This document shows positions 25,941 to 34,865 of a stretch of 64,000 bases of DNA, in pieces (within the stretch, counting starts at the first letter, position 1; each line of letters begins with the position of its first letter). The notes beneath the pieces were generated by a model that was not told the origin of the DNA, ran no database searches, and worked only from the letters and a program-made list of their open reading frames with translations. This stretch comes from Streptomyces cyaneogriseus subsp. noncyanogenus (lineage in GTDB: Bacteria > Actinomycetota > Actinomycetes > Streptomycetales > Streptomycetaceae), in the NCBI RefSeq assembly GCF_000931445.1, contig NZ_CP010849.1, forward strand, positions 1,364,001 to 1,428,000. Direction: 5' to 3'. The translations under genes were made by a program, and so were the position numbers.

Positions 25941-28934
25941 TCAGCCCGCTCCCCGCTGCCGCAACACCGATCCCGACCGCCCCTTGACGACCTCGAGCTG
26001 GGCGTGGACGCGGCGCCGCAGGTCGGCGACGTGGCTGACGATGCCGACGCTGCGGTCGCGCTCGCGCAGGGAGTCGAGCACGTCGAGGACCTCGTCGAGG
26101 GTCTGGTCGTCCAGGCTGCCGAAGCCCTCGTCGATGAAGAGGGTGTCCAGGCGGACGCCGCCCGCCTCGTCGGTGACGACGTCGGCGAGCCCGAGGGCGA
26201 GGGCGAGTGAGGCGAAGAACGTCTCGCCGCCGGACAGGGTCGCCGTGTCGCGTTCGCGGCCGGTCCAGGCGTCGACGACGTGCAGGCCGAGGCCGCTGCG
26301 CCCGCGTCCGGTGCGGCCGTCGGAGTGGACGAGGGTGTAGCGGCCGGACGACATCCGCTGGAGCCGGGCGGTCGCGGCGGCGGCCACCTGTTCCAGGCGG
26401 GCGGCCAGCACATAGGACTCCAGGCGCATGCGGTGTTCGTTCTCCGCGGAGGTGCCGGCGGCCAGGGCCGCCAGGCGGGCCACCCGGTCGTACTCCTCGC
26501 GCAGCGGAGCCAGGCGGCGCGCGGAGGCGGCGGCGCGCGCGGAGAGCCGGTCGAGCTCGGCGCAGCGCCGTTCGGCGGCGTCGCGGGCGGAGGCGGCCTC
26601 GCGTACCCGCCGGTCGGCGTCGGCCGCGGCCCGCTCGGCGGCGGCGAGGTCGGCGGGCGGCTGCCCGGCGGCGGCAGCGGTGTCCGCCTCGGCGAGGACG
26701 GCGCGGACGGCGGCCTCCTCGGTCTGCCACGCGTCGAGCCGCCGTTGCAGTGCGCGGTGGGCGGCGTCGTCGAGCAGCGCGTCGGCCGCCTCCTGCGGGG
26801 TGTCGAAACCGGCCCGGTAGGCGGCGTCGGCGAGGCGGGCGTCGGCGTCCTTCAGGCGCTGGGCGGCGTCCTCGGCCGCGCGGGCGGCCTCGGCGGCGTC
26901 GGTCAGGTCGGCGACCCGCCGCTCCAACTGCGCGACCCGCTCGGCCACGCTGCCGGCGGCGCCCCGCGCCGTCGCCAGCTCCTCCTCCAGTACGGCCTGT
27001 TCGCGGTCCAGCCGCTCGCGGTGGACCACCCGCGAGGCGGCGCGGACCGCGGCCTGCTGCTGTGCGGCGATGCGCTCATCGCGCTCCGCCTCCGCGCGGC
27101 GCAGTTCCTCCTGCGCGGCGTGCAGCCCGGAGGCGGCGGCCCGGGCCCCCGCGTACGCCCGCTCCAGTTCCTCGGCCTGCTCGGCGAGCCGGGCGGTGGG
27201 GGCGTCCCCGGCCTCGGCCGCGGCGGCGGCCAGCTCCTCCCGTACGGCGCCGAGTTGCCGTTCGTCCCGCGCGCGCTGCTCCTCGGCGCGCTGGTAGGCG
27301 GCGAGGGCGCGCTCCTCCGCCTCGCGGTCGACGTGGCCGTCCACCTTGCGGGCGGGTGCGGGGTGGTCGGTGGCGCCGCACACGGCGCACGGTTCGCCGT
27401 CGGCGAGGTTGGCGGCCAGTTCGGCGGCGATGCCGCTCAGCCGCTGCTCCTTGAGGTCGAGCCAGCGGGTGCGGGCTTCGACGGCCTCTTCGGCGGAGGC
27501 CAGGGCCCGGCTCCGGGCACCGTCGGCCTCGGCGGCCAGCCGGTCCCGCCGCCGGGCCGCCGCCAGCCGCTGCCGGGCCGGTTCCCGCTGCACGCCGAGC
27601 TGCTCGGCGCGGGTGGCGGCCTCCTGCGCGGTGTCGATACGGGTCTGGAGCCCGGCGCGGACCGCCTCCCAGCCGGCGAGCCATGCCTCCGCCTCGTGCA
27701 GGGCGTCCTCGTCGGCGCGCTCCTGGCGGTCCAGGACGGCACGCTCGGCGACGAGTTCGGCCAGCCGCCGCTCGGCCCGGCGGGCCGACTCCAGTCCGCC
27801 CAGTTCCTCGGCGGCCCGGCGCGCGGCGGCGGCCAGCCCGGCGGCACCGGCGTCCGCACAGGTGCCGGGCAGCACGGCACGCGCGCCCGCCTCCGCGGCG
27901 GCGGCCCGCTGGTGCTCGAGGCCGGCGGCCTCCCGCAGTTCCAGGGCGGGCGCCACCGCCTCGGCCTTGCGGGCCCGTTCCATGCGGGCCTGCGCCTCGC
28001 GGTGGGCTCCGGCCCGCTCCGCCAGCCGCTCGGCCCGCTGCCGTGCCTCGGCGAACCGTCGCTGCAGCCGGTCCCGTTCCCGTTCCCGCGCCAGGCGGTG
28101 CTCGGCGTCGGCCCGGGCGGACTCGGCCGCCGCCAGGCGCAGACGTGCGGCGGTCAGCTCTTCCCGGGCCGTGCTGCGCGCGACGGCGGCGGCGGTCAGC
28201 ACGGCCGTGGCCAGGCCCGGCTCGCCCGGCGTGAGCTCCGGCAGCTCCAGGGAGCCGTCGGCGGCCTGCTGCATGCGGTGGGCGTCGGCGAGCAGCGCGG
28301 CGTCCCCGTCGCGCACCTGCGCCTCGGTCGCGCGCCGCCGCTCGGCGAGCCGCTTCTCCACCTCGGCGAAACGGCGGGTGTCGAACAGGCGGCCGAGCAG
28401 CTTGCCGCGTGCCTCGGCGTCGGCGCGCAGAAAGCGCGCGAAGTCCCCCTGGGGCAGCAGCACGACCTGGCAGAACTGCTCGCGGCTCATGCCGAGCAGC
28501 CGGGTGATCTCCTCACCGATCTCCTGGTGGGAGCGGCTGAGGTCCTTCCAGGTCCCGGCCGCCGCGTCGTACTCGCGCAGCCAGGTCTGCGCCTTGTCCA
28601 CGGTGGTGCCCGTGCCGCGCTTCTTGGGGCGCTCCCAGGGCGGCTGCCGGGTGATCTCCAACCGCCGCCCGGCGACGGTGAGTTCGAGCCGTACCTCGGT
28701 GCGGACGCCGGGCGCGGCGTGATCGCTGCGCAGCGTCATGCCCTGACCGCTCTGCCGGGCGCCGGGCACCGAGCCGTACAGCGCGTAGCACACGGCGTCC
28801 AGGACGGAGGTCTTCCCGGCGCCGGTGGGTCCGTGCAGCAGGAACAGCCCGGCCGCCGACAGCTCGTCGAAGTCGACCGTCTGCGCGCCGCCGAAGGGCC
28901 CGAAGGCGGTGATGTCCAGCCGGTGCAGCCTCAT
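25941..28934 (-). CDS. sbcC: Exonuclease SbcCD, subunit C (SMC-like ATPase)
   Basis: The 997-aa protein has Walker A at the N-terminus (GPTGAGKTSVLDAV, about residues 35-48), long coiled coils, a zinc hook CAVC near residue 516, and C-terminal LSGGETFFASLALALGLAD (about 896) and Walker B LDTLFIDEGFGSLDD (about 930). With SbcD it forms the bacterial Mre11-Rad50 complex that trims hairpins and blocked double-strand ends. It lies 64 bp downstream of sbcD in one operon. Confidence 0.95.
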   Translation of the reverse strand: MRLHRLDITAFGPFGGAQTVDFDELSAAGLFLLHGPTGAGKTSVLDAVCYALYGSVPGARQSGQGMTLRSDHAAPGVRTEVRLELTVAGRRLEITRQPPWERPKKRGTGTTVDKAQTWLREYDAAAGTWKDLSRSHQEIGEEITRLLGMSREQFCQVVLLPQGDFARFLRADAEARGKLLGRLFDTRRFAEVEKRLAERRRATEAQVRDGDAALLADAHRMQQAADGSLELPELTPGEPGLATAVLTAAAVARSTAREELTAARLRLAAAESARADAEHRLARERERDRLQRRFAEARQRAERLAERAGAHREAQARMERARKAEAVAPALELREAAGLEHQRAAAAEAGARAVLPGTCADAGAAGLAAAARRAAEELGGLESARRAERRLAELVAERAVLDRQERADEDALHEAEAWLAGWEAVRAGLQTRIDTAQEAATRAEQLGVQREPARQRLAAARRRDRLAAEADGARSRALASAEEAVEARTRWLDLKEQRLSGIAAELAANLADGEPCAVCGATDHPAPARKVDGHVDREAEERALAAYQRAEEQRARDERQLGAVREELAAAAAEAGDAPTARLAEQAEELERAYAGARAAASGLHAAQEELRRAEAERDERIAAQQQAAVRAASRVVHRERLDREQAVLEEELATARGAAGSVAERVAQLERRVADLTDAAEAARAAEDAAQRLKDADARLADAAYRAGFDTPQEAADALLDDAAHRALQRRLDAWQTEEAAVRAVLAEADTAAAAGQPPADLAAAERAAADADRRVREAASARDAAERRCAELDRLSARAAASARRLAPLREEYDRVARLAALAAGTSAENEHRMRLESYVLAARLEQVAAAATARLQRMSSGRYTLVHSDGRTGRGRSGLGLHVVDAWTGRERDTATLSGGETFFASLALALGLADVVTDEAGGVRLDTLFIDEGFGSLDDQTLDEVLDVLDSLRERDRSVGIVSHVADLRRRVHAQLEVVKGRSGSVLRQRGAG

Positions 28935-28998
28935 CGGCCCTCCCCCGTGTCCACCGTGTGCGGCCGGTCCGTCCCGTCCGCCGCGCAGGTCCGCCCCA

Positions 28999-30159
28999 TC
29001 AGACGGCCTCGCGCACGGTGTCGTCCGCGCGGACCGCGTCGAAGGCGTCGCGCAGCACGGCCCGCTCCCGGGCGTCGGGCCCGGTGCCGCGGACGTGGGC
29101 GACGAAGTCCTCGGCGATCTCCTGGTCGCTGCGGTCGGCCAGGCGCCGGGCGTAGGAGGTCTCGGGGTCCCCGTCGGCGCGCTCGGGGGCGAAGACGAGG
29201 CTGAGCGTGTGCGGGAACCGTTCGGTGAGCCGCGCCATGGGGTCGGCCGGGCGCACCGGGTCGGTGAGCGTCGCCTCGACCCACGCCTCCTCGTGCCGCG
29301 CCAGCGCGGGGTCGGCGAGCAGTTCCTCCAGGGTCCCCCGCAGGCGGGCCAGCGGGCGCGGTACGGGGCAGTCGATCCGCTCCGCGCCGAGCGCGCCGCC
29401 GGGGCCGAGGTCGACGAGCCACATGCTCTTGCGGTGGCCGGCCTCGGAGAAGGAGTACGGCAGCGGGGAGCCGGAGTAGCGGATCCGCTCGGTGATGGTC
29501 TGGCAGCCGTGCAGATGGCCGAGGGCCACGTAGTCGACGCCGGCGAAGATCCCGGCGGGCACCGCGGCCACCCCGCCGACGGTGATGTCCCGTTCGCTGT
29601 CGCTGGGCTCCCCGCCGGTGACGAAGGCGTGGGCGAGGACGACGGAGCGGGTGCCGGGGGCGCGGGCGGCGAGGTCGGCGCGGACCCGGTCCATGGCGGC
29701 GGCGAGCACCGCCTCGTGCGCCGCCTTCTCGACGCCGAACTCGTCCCTCACCAGCGCGGGTTCGAGGTACGGCAGCCCGTAGAAGGCCACCTCCCCGTGC
29801 TCGTCTGCCAGCACCACCGGGGTGCCGCACGCCGCGGGCTCGGTCCGCAGGTGGACGCCGGCCCGGCCGATCAGTCCGGCGCCCACGCCGAGCCGGCGGG
29901 CGGAGTCGTGGTTCCCGGAGATCATCACCGTGGGCACACCGAGGGCGGCGAGGCGGTGCAGGGTGTCGTCGAAGAGCTCGACGGCGGCCAGCGGCGGCAC
30001 CGCCCGGTCGTACACGTCGCCCGACACCACCACGGCGTCCACGCCGCGCTCCCGCACGGTGGCGACGAGGTGCTCGATGAAAGCGGCCTGGGCCCCGAGC
30101 ATGCCCACCCGGTGGAACGCCCGGCCCAGATGCCAGTCGGACGTGTGCAGAATCCTCAC
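28999..30159 (-). CDS. sbcD: Exonuclease SbcCD, subunit D (Mre11-like nuclease)
   Basis: The 386-aa protein has the Mn-dependent phosphoesterase motifs in order: ILHTSDWHLGR, VVVSGDVYDRA, ISGNHDSARR, LAHAFVTGG and ALGHLHG. The start is GTG at 30159 with CGGAG eight bases upstream. It is the first gene of the sbcDC operon. Confidence 0.95.
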   Translation of the reverse strand: MRILHTSDWHLGRAFHRVGMLGAQAAFIEHLVATVRERGVDAVVVSGDVYDRAVPPLAAVELFDDTLHRLAALGVPTVMISGNHDSARRLGVGAGLIGRAGVHLRTEPAACGTPVVLADEHGEVAFYGLPYLEPALVRDEFGVEKAAHEAVLAAAMDRVRADLAARAPGTRSVVLAHAFVTGGEPSDSERDITVGGVAAVPAGIFAGVDYVALGHLHGCQTITERIRYSGSPLPYSFSEAGHRKSMWLVDLGPGGALGAERIDCPVPRPLARLRGTLEELLADPALARHEEAWVEATLTDPVRPADPMARLTERFPHTLSLVFAPERADGDPETSYARRLADRSDQEIAEDFVAHVRGTGPDARERAVLRDAFDAVRADDTVREAV

Positions 30160-30321
30160 AGCACCGCTCCGACCCGCATGTCTCTCCTCACCTGGCCCCC
30201 TGGCTTCAGCACCGGCCCGGCACGGCCCGCGCTGTCGGCACCCACCACGGTAACCCCCACGCGCACCTGCCCCCTCACTGGCCTCGGGCGCAGGGGGACC
30301 GGGCCCCGGACGCGGGACAGG

Positions 30322-30353
30322 CCCGCCGCCGGGGGTGTCCCCGGGCGGCGGGC
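30322..30353 (-). terminator. GC-rich hairpin downstream of the I36 gene
   Basis: A 13-14 bp GC stem with one bulged base and a GTGT loop lies 16 bp after the stop of the gene at 30369. Confidence 0.55.
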
Positions 30354-30368
30354 CGGCTCCGCGCGCGT

Positions 30369-30743
30369 TCAGCAGCGGGAGGCCCAGATGTGGGAGTCGC
30401 CGCGGTCGTTGGCGCCGGGGTGGTAGCCGACCTCCTGGCCGGGGGCGAGGCAGATGGTGACCCCGCCGCCCTGCCAGGCGCTGGCGTAGACCTTGACGTG
30501 GTCCTTGATGCCCGGCCCGGAGATGCCGTGGTTGGCCCACGAGCTGTCCTGGTCGGCGATGTTCCCCTCCCACCAGCCGTCGTCGCCGGTCCAGCTCACC
30601 CCCAGACCGCCGAAGTTGGCGTCGGTCCAGGCGCAGAAGCTGCCGCGGGCGCAGGGGGCGGCCTGTGCCGTGGCGGGTACGGCGGCCAGGGTGGCGCCGG
30701 CGGCGAGGAGCAGTCCGGCCGCGGTGGCGATGGTCTTGCGCAT
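30369..30743 (-). CDS. Secreted peptidase inhibitor I36-like protein
   Basis: The 124-aa protein has a signal peptide (MRKTIATAAGLLLAAGATLAAVPATAQAA) and a mature domain with four cysteines and a beta/gamma-crystallin-like pattern (CARGSFCAWTDANFGG). This resembles the SMI/I36 family of Streptomyces metalloproteinase inhibitors. The function is family-based. Confidence 0.82.
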   Translation of the reverse strand: MRKTIATAAGLLLAAGATLAAVPATAQAAPCARGSFCAWTDANFGGLGVSWTGDDGWWEGNIADQDSSWANHGISGPGIKDHVKVYASAWQGGGVTICLAPGQEVGYHPGANDRGDSHIWASRC

Positions 30744-31005
30744 GATGTCGGTCCTTTCGCTGGGGATCGCCGTACGGTCGGGCGACCCGTGTGACGGGTG
30801 GTGTGCGGTGAGTGAGGCGAGTGGCCCCGAGTGGGCGCGCTCGCCGTACCCGGTGGCCGGCCGGTCGGCCGGTCCGGCCCCGGGGGTCCGGTGCCGCGAT
30901 GCGGCGCGCGGTACCGCCGCACGGGGCGGTCCGCGAAGGATGAGGAGAGGGCCGCGGCTGCTCCGGACGGCCGCGCCCGGCGTCGCCGCCCGGGGGCGTG
31001 GCGTC

Positions 31006-31941
31006 TCAGAGGCCGTGCCGGAGGGCGTAGCGCAGACCTCGCTCGCGCATCCGCCGGTGGTCGGCGAGCAGTGCCGCGTACGCGGCCCGTACCTCGGCCG
31101 CGTGGCGTTCCTCCAGCCGGGCGCCGGTGCCGGCCAGGCCCGTGCTCCGTACGCACCGGGCCTCGGCCACGGCGTAGCGCCGTTGCAGCGCGGTGGCCCG
31201 GCGCGGCGGGAGGTCCCGGGCGCGGCGCTGCCACGCGTCGCGCAGTTCCGCCGGGTCCGCGGCCTTGTACACCGGGGCGACGCAGTCGGCCCAGCGGGCG
31301 AGCACGGCGCGGTAGGCGGGGTCGCGGGTGACGCGGTGGTGGGTGGCGGCTTCGAGGTTGTTGGCCGCGACCGTGGCACGGAACCAGCGGGCCTGGTCGC
31401 CGTAGAGGAGGCGCTGCGCCCGGGCGAGGCATCCGTCGCTGTTGGCACTGACCAGGAGTCCGGTCGCCGTCCGGGTGGACAGTTCGCGGCGTCCGGTGCC
31501 GAACAGCGCGTCGGCGAGCCGCTCCTGTCGCCGCGCCGCCTCGCCCCGGGGCGCCGGTGGCGGGGTGCCGTCGCCGGCGGTCCGGCTCCCGGTCCCTTCG
31601 GCGCCGCCGAAGCCGTGTTCGGCGGCCCAGGCGGGGTCGTCGATCCCGTACGGGAACCGGCGCTGCGATCCGGCCGCCTGAGCGGCAGGGCCGCCCGCGC
31701 GGGCACCCTCCGCCGCTCCGAGCGGCGCGGGCGCCACCTTCCGCTCCTCGAGGCACCGCTGTGCGAGCGTGGCCTCGGCACGCTTGAGGAGATCGTCCTG
31801 GGCCCGGACGGACCGGGGCACGGACCGGGTCCGCCCCGTGTCGTCCGCGCCCGGGCCGGGCCCGCAGCCGCCCACCATGGACACCGCGCCCATCGACAGC
31901 GCCACCGTGGCGACGAACCTGGAAGCCCGCACCGTGGTCAC
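31006..31941 (-). CDS. Lipoprotein of unknown function
   Basis: The 311-aa product begins VTTVRASRFVATVALSMGAVSMVGGCGPGPG: a lipoprotein signal with lipobox VGGC. The mature part is helical, Arg- and Ala-rich, with conserved-looking Cys and Trp residues (RCLEERK; ADCVAPVYKAA; EARCVRSTG). I recognise no enzymatic motif. Lipidation would attach it to the outer face of the membrane. Confidence 0.78.
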   Translation of the reverse strand: MTTVRASRFVATVALSMGAVSMVGGCGPGPGADDTGRTRSVPRSVRAQDDLLKRAEATLAQRCLEERKVAPAPLGAAEGARAGGPAAQAAGSQRRFPYGIDDPAWAAEHGFGGAEGTGSRTAGDGTPPPAPRGEAARRQERLADALFGTGRRELSTRTATGLLVSANSDGCLARAQRLLYGDQARWFRATVAANNLEAATHHRVTRDPAYRAVLARWADCVAPVYKAADPAELRDAWQRRARDLPPRRATALQRRYAVAEARCVRSTGLAGTGARLEERHAAEVRAAYAALLADHRRMRERGLRYALRHGL

Positions 31942-32256
31942 CCCCCTGCCCTCGTCCGGTCGGGTACGGCCGGATCGGCCGTCCTCCGACACCCCCGTCG
32001 GCTTGGCTCCATTACAGGGGAGGGGAAGGCGGTTGTGATCCTCGGAAGTGATAGGGCGGCGCCCGGTGGGCGGGGGGGGCACCGCCGCACCGGCGTGACC
32101 GGGACCTCACCGGAGCCGCCCCGGTGATTCACCGCGCCGGGCCCATGGCCGATCAGCCGCGGCGTCGTTACCCCGGATGAACCGGCCGGCCGGTGGACCC
32201 GCCCGGCGGCCACCGGGACCCCCGGCACGCGGAACGACGGAAGGCAGGCGGTACAG
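31942..32256. other. Divergent intergenic region (315 bp)
   Basis: This holds the promoters of the lipoprotein (minus) and the periplasmic-binding-like gene (plus). A perfect inverted repeat GGTGA-T-TCACC sits at 32123-32133. TGTAAT on the minus strand near 32012-32017 is a possible -10. No gene is supported. Confidence 0.45.
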
Positions 32257-33456
32257 GTGGAGATGTCGTCGACGCGCTTGTGCATCGGTGTGGTGGCGCC
32301 GCTGACGGGGCGGCTCGCCCCGCTGGGGAGGCCGCTGGCGTACGTGCTGCGCGCGCTGGCGCCCCGGCTGCGGCAGGTGGACAACGGCGGCCGCCGTCAC
32401 GAGGTGGCGATCGCCGTGCGGGACAGCCGCTCCGAACCCGAGGCGGCCCGGCAGGCGGTGCGCGAGCTGGTCACCGCCGACCGGGCGAACCTCGTGCTCA
32501 CCCTGGCCGGGACCCGGGTGCTGCCCGCCGTCGCCGACACCTGCGAGCAACTGGGGGTGCCGTGCCTGTCGACCACGTTCCCCTGGCAGGCGTACGTCCG
32601 GGCCCGCGGCGCCGATCCCGCGCACCGCTTCCGCTGGACGTACCACTTCGCCTGGGGCCTGGACGACATCGCCGCCGTCTTCGCCTCGCTGTGGGAGCGG
32701 GTCGAGGGCCGGCACGCCGTCGGCTGCCTGTGGAACGACGACCTGCAAGGCACCCTGTTGCGGGACGAGCGGTACGGCTTCGCCCCGGTGACCTCCGCGC
32801 GCGGGCACGCCCTGGTCGACCTCGGCCCCTACCGGGAGCCGGCCGACGACTTCGCCGCGCAGGTCGAGCGGATGCGCGAGCACGGCGTCGATGTGATCAC
32901 CAGCGCCTCCACCGCCACCGACCTGGCCCTCTTCCACCGCCAGGCCCGCCGGGCAGGGCTGCGGCCCCGGCTGATCACCTGCTCGCGCTGGCTCACCTAC
33001 CCGCACACCCACACCACGCCCGCCCCGGACGTCCACGCCGAGCTCGGCGACGCGCGCGTGGCGACCCTGGTCTACTGGAGCCCCGGCCACCCCTACCGCT
33101 CCAGCCTGGACGGCAGCACCTGCGCCGACCTCGCCCACGCCTACCGGCAGGACACCGGCGAGTGCTGGCTGCAGCCCCTCGGTCTGGCCCACGCCCTGGT
33201 GGAGACCGCCCACCACGCCCTGGCCACCGCGGACGACCCCACCGACCGCGCCTCCGTCGCCGGGGCGCTCGCCGGCGCCCGCCTCGACACCATCGCCGGC
33301 CCGCTCGACTGGACCTCGGGCCCCACCCCCAACACCGCTCTGGTGCGCCTGGTCGGCGGGCAGTGGCACCCCGGCCCGCAGGGCCCGCGCCTCGCCGTCG
33401 TCGCCAACGAGGGCAACCCCGAGGTGCCGCTCACCGGCGACCTGACACCGGTGTGA
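32257..33456 (+). CDS. Type I periplasmic-binding-fold protein without signal peptide
   Basis: The 399-aa protein matches the branched-chain amino acid binding fold (IGVVAPLTGRLAPLGRPL at the start; VRELVTADRANLVLTLAGTRVLPAVADTCEQLGVPCLST; CLWNDD). Such proteins normally have a lipoprotein signal; this begins directly with the first beta strand, so it should be cytoplasmic. No permease or ATPase gene is adjacent. It may be a ligand sensor. The GTG at 32257 and ATG at 32263 are both possible. Confidence 0.78.
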   Translation: MEMSSTRLCIGVVAPLTGRLAPLGRPLAYVLRALAPRLRQVDNGGRRHEVAIAVRDSRSEPEAARQAVRELVTADRANLVLTLAGTRVLPAVADTCEQLGVPCLSTTFPWQAYVRARGADPAHRFRWTYHFAWGLDDIAAVFASLWERVEGRHAVGCLWNDDLQGTLLRDERYGFAPVTSARGHALVDLGPYREPADDFAAQVERMREHGVDVITSASTATDLALFHRQARRAGLRPRLITCSRWLTYPHTHTTPAPDVHAELGDARVATLVYWSPGHPYRSSLDGSTCADLAHAYRQDTGECWLQPLGLAHALVETAHHALATADDPTDRASVAGALAGARLDTIAGPLDWTSGPTPNTALVRLVGGQWHPGPQGPRLAVVANEGNPEVPLTGDLTPV

Positions 33457-33560
33457 CGGCGCGCCCGCGGGAGGGGCCGCCCGGGCGCCTCCCTCCCGCG
33501 GCTCCGCCCCGGCCGCCGCTCCCCCGGCGCGCCATCCGCGCCCGGCGCGTGCCCGCGCGG

Positions 33561-34187
33561 TCAGGCGTCCCCGTACGCCTCCCCGCCCGGCTCGAAGCCG
33601 GCCGTCCCGGCGGTCGCGTCCGCGAGCCAGGCGCGGAAGGCGTCCACATCGGCGTCCGGAAGGCCGATCTCGATGGTCACGGCCTCGCCGTAGCGCACGT
33701 CCCGCACCATGCGGCCGGTCGCGCGCAGGTCGTTCTGGAGCTTGCCGGCCCGCTGGTGGTCGACGGTCACCGTGGCCAGGCGGAACCGGCGGCGGGTGAT
33801 CGTGCCGACGGCGTCGAGGGCCTCGCCGACCGTCCCGCCGTAGGCCCGGATGAGTCCCCCGGCGCCCAGCTTGACGCCGCCGTAGTAGCGGGTGACGACG
33901 GCGACGACGTACCGCATGTCGCGGCGCAGCAGCATCTGGAGCATGGGCACCCCGGCGGTGCCGCCGGGTTCGCCGTCGTCGCTGGCCTTCTGGACGGCGG
34001 CGTCGGCGCCGATGACGTACGCCCAGCAGTTGTGCGTGGCGTCCGCGTGCTCCTTGCGCACGGCCGCGATGAAGTCCTGCGCCTCCTGCTCGGTGGCCGC
34101 CGGGGCGAGGGCGCACAGGAAACGGGAGCGGTTGATCTCTGTTTCGTGCACGCCCGCGCGGGCGACGGTGCGGTACTCGTCCTGCAT
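33561..34187 (-). CDS. YigZ/IMPACT-family protein
   Basis: The 208-aa protein shows the YigZ signature (THNCWAYVIG; SDDGEPGGTAGVPML; VTRYYGGVKLGAGGLIRAYG). Function in bacteria is uncertain, with suggested links to translation or nucleic acids. The start has TAGGCT six bases upstream and no Shine-Dalgarno. Confidence 0.92.
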   Translation of the reverse strand: MQDEYRTVARAGVHETEINRSRFLCALAPAATEQEAQDFIAAVRKEHADATHNCWAYVIGADAAVQKASDDGEPGGTAGVPMLQMLLRRDMRYVVAVVTRYYGGVKLGAGGLIRAYGGTVGEALDAVGTITRRRFRLATVTVDHQRAGKLQNDLRATGRMVRDVRYGEAVTIEIGLPDADVDAFRAWLADATAGTAGFEPGGEAYGDA

Positions 34188-34315
34188 CCGGCCAGCCTAC
34201 GGGGGCCGGGCCGGACGCCCGGCCGCGCGGGGGCCGGGCGGGCTCCCGGGAATCGGGCGCGCCGTGCCGGCGTTGTCCGGGCGACAGCGTGTCCAGCAGT
34301 GCGAGGAGGCCCCCG

Positions 34316-34723
34316 GTGTACGGCGACGAGGCAACGGTCCGCAAGATCCTCACCGAGCTCGGCGACACCTGGGCGGTGGTGGGCCTGTCGTCCAACCGGC
34401 GGCGCCCGGCCTGGGGCGTCGCCGAGGTGCTCCAGCGCTTCGGCAAGCGCGTCGTGCCCGTGCATCCCAAGGCGGAGACGGTGCACGGCGAGCCGGGGTA
34501 CGCCCGTCTCGCGGACGTCCCCTTCGAGGTGGACGTCGTCGACGTGTTCGTCAACAGCGACCTGGCCGGAGCGGTCGCCGACGAGGCGGTGGCCAAGGGC
34601 GCCAAGGGGGTCTGGTTCCAGCTCGGCGTGGTCGACGAGGCCGCCTACGCGCGGACGCGGGCCGCCGGTCTGGAGATGGTCATGGACCGCTGCCCGGCGA
34701 TCGAGATCCCGCGCCTGGGCTGA
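34316..34723 (+). CDS. CoA-binding (Rossmann-fold) protein
   Basis: The 135-aa protein is a single CoA_binding_2/YccU-type domain (VVGLSSNRRRPAWGVAEVLQRFGKRVVPVHP; VFVNSDLAGAVADEAVAKGAKGVWFQLGVVDEAA). The start is GTG at 34316, with GAGGAGG seven bases upstream. Its ligand and role are unknown. Confidence 0.9.
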   Translation: MYGDEATVRKILTELGDTWAVVGLSSNRRRPAWGVAEVLQRFGKRVVPVHPKAETVHGEPGYARLADVPFEVDVVDVFVNSDLAGAVADEAVAKGAKGVWFQLGVVDEAAYARTRAAGLEMVMDRCPAIEIPRLG

Positions 34724-34865
34724 CCGCCCCGCGCGGGGGCCGCCGGCCGCGGCGTACACCCGGCCCGGATCGCCGTGCCCCGGTGCGGACGGGCCCGTCG
34801 CGCGGCCGGAAAAGGGCGGCGCACCCTGCGTGCCCGCCGTCGGCGCGGCCCGCCATAATGCCCGG

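Noticed and set aside
26280..29204. 974-codon plus-strand frame opposite sbcC
   Set aside because: Shadow of sbcC, which has all Walker, hook and signature motifs.
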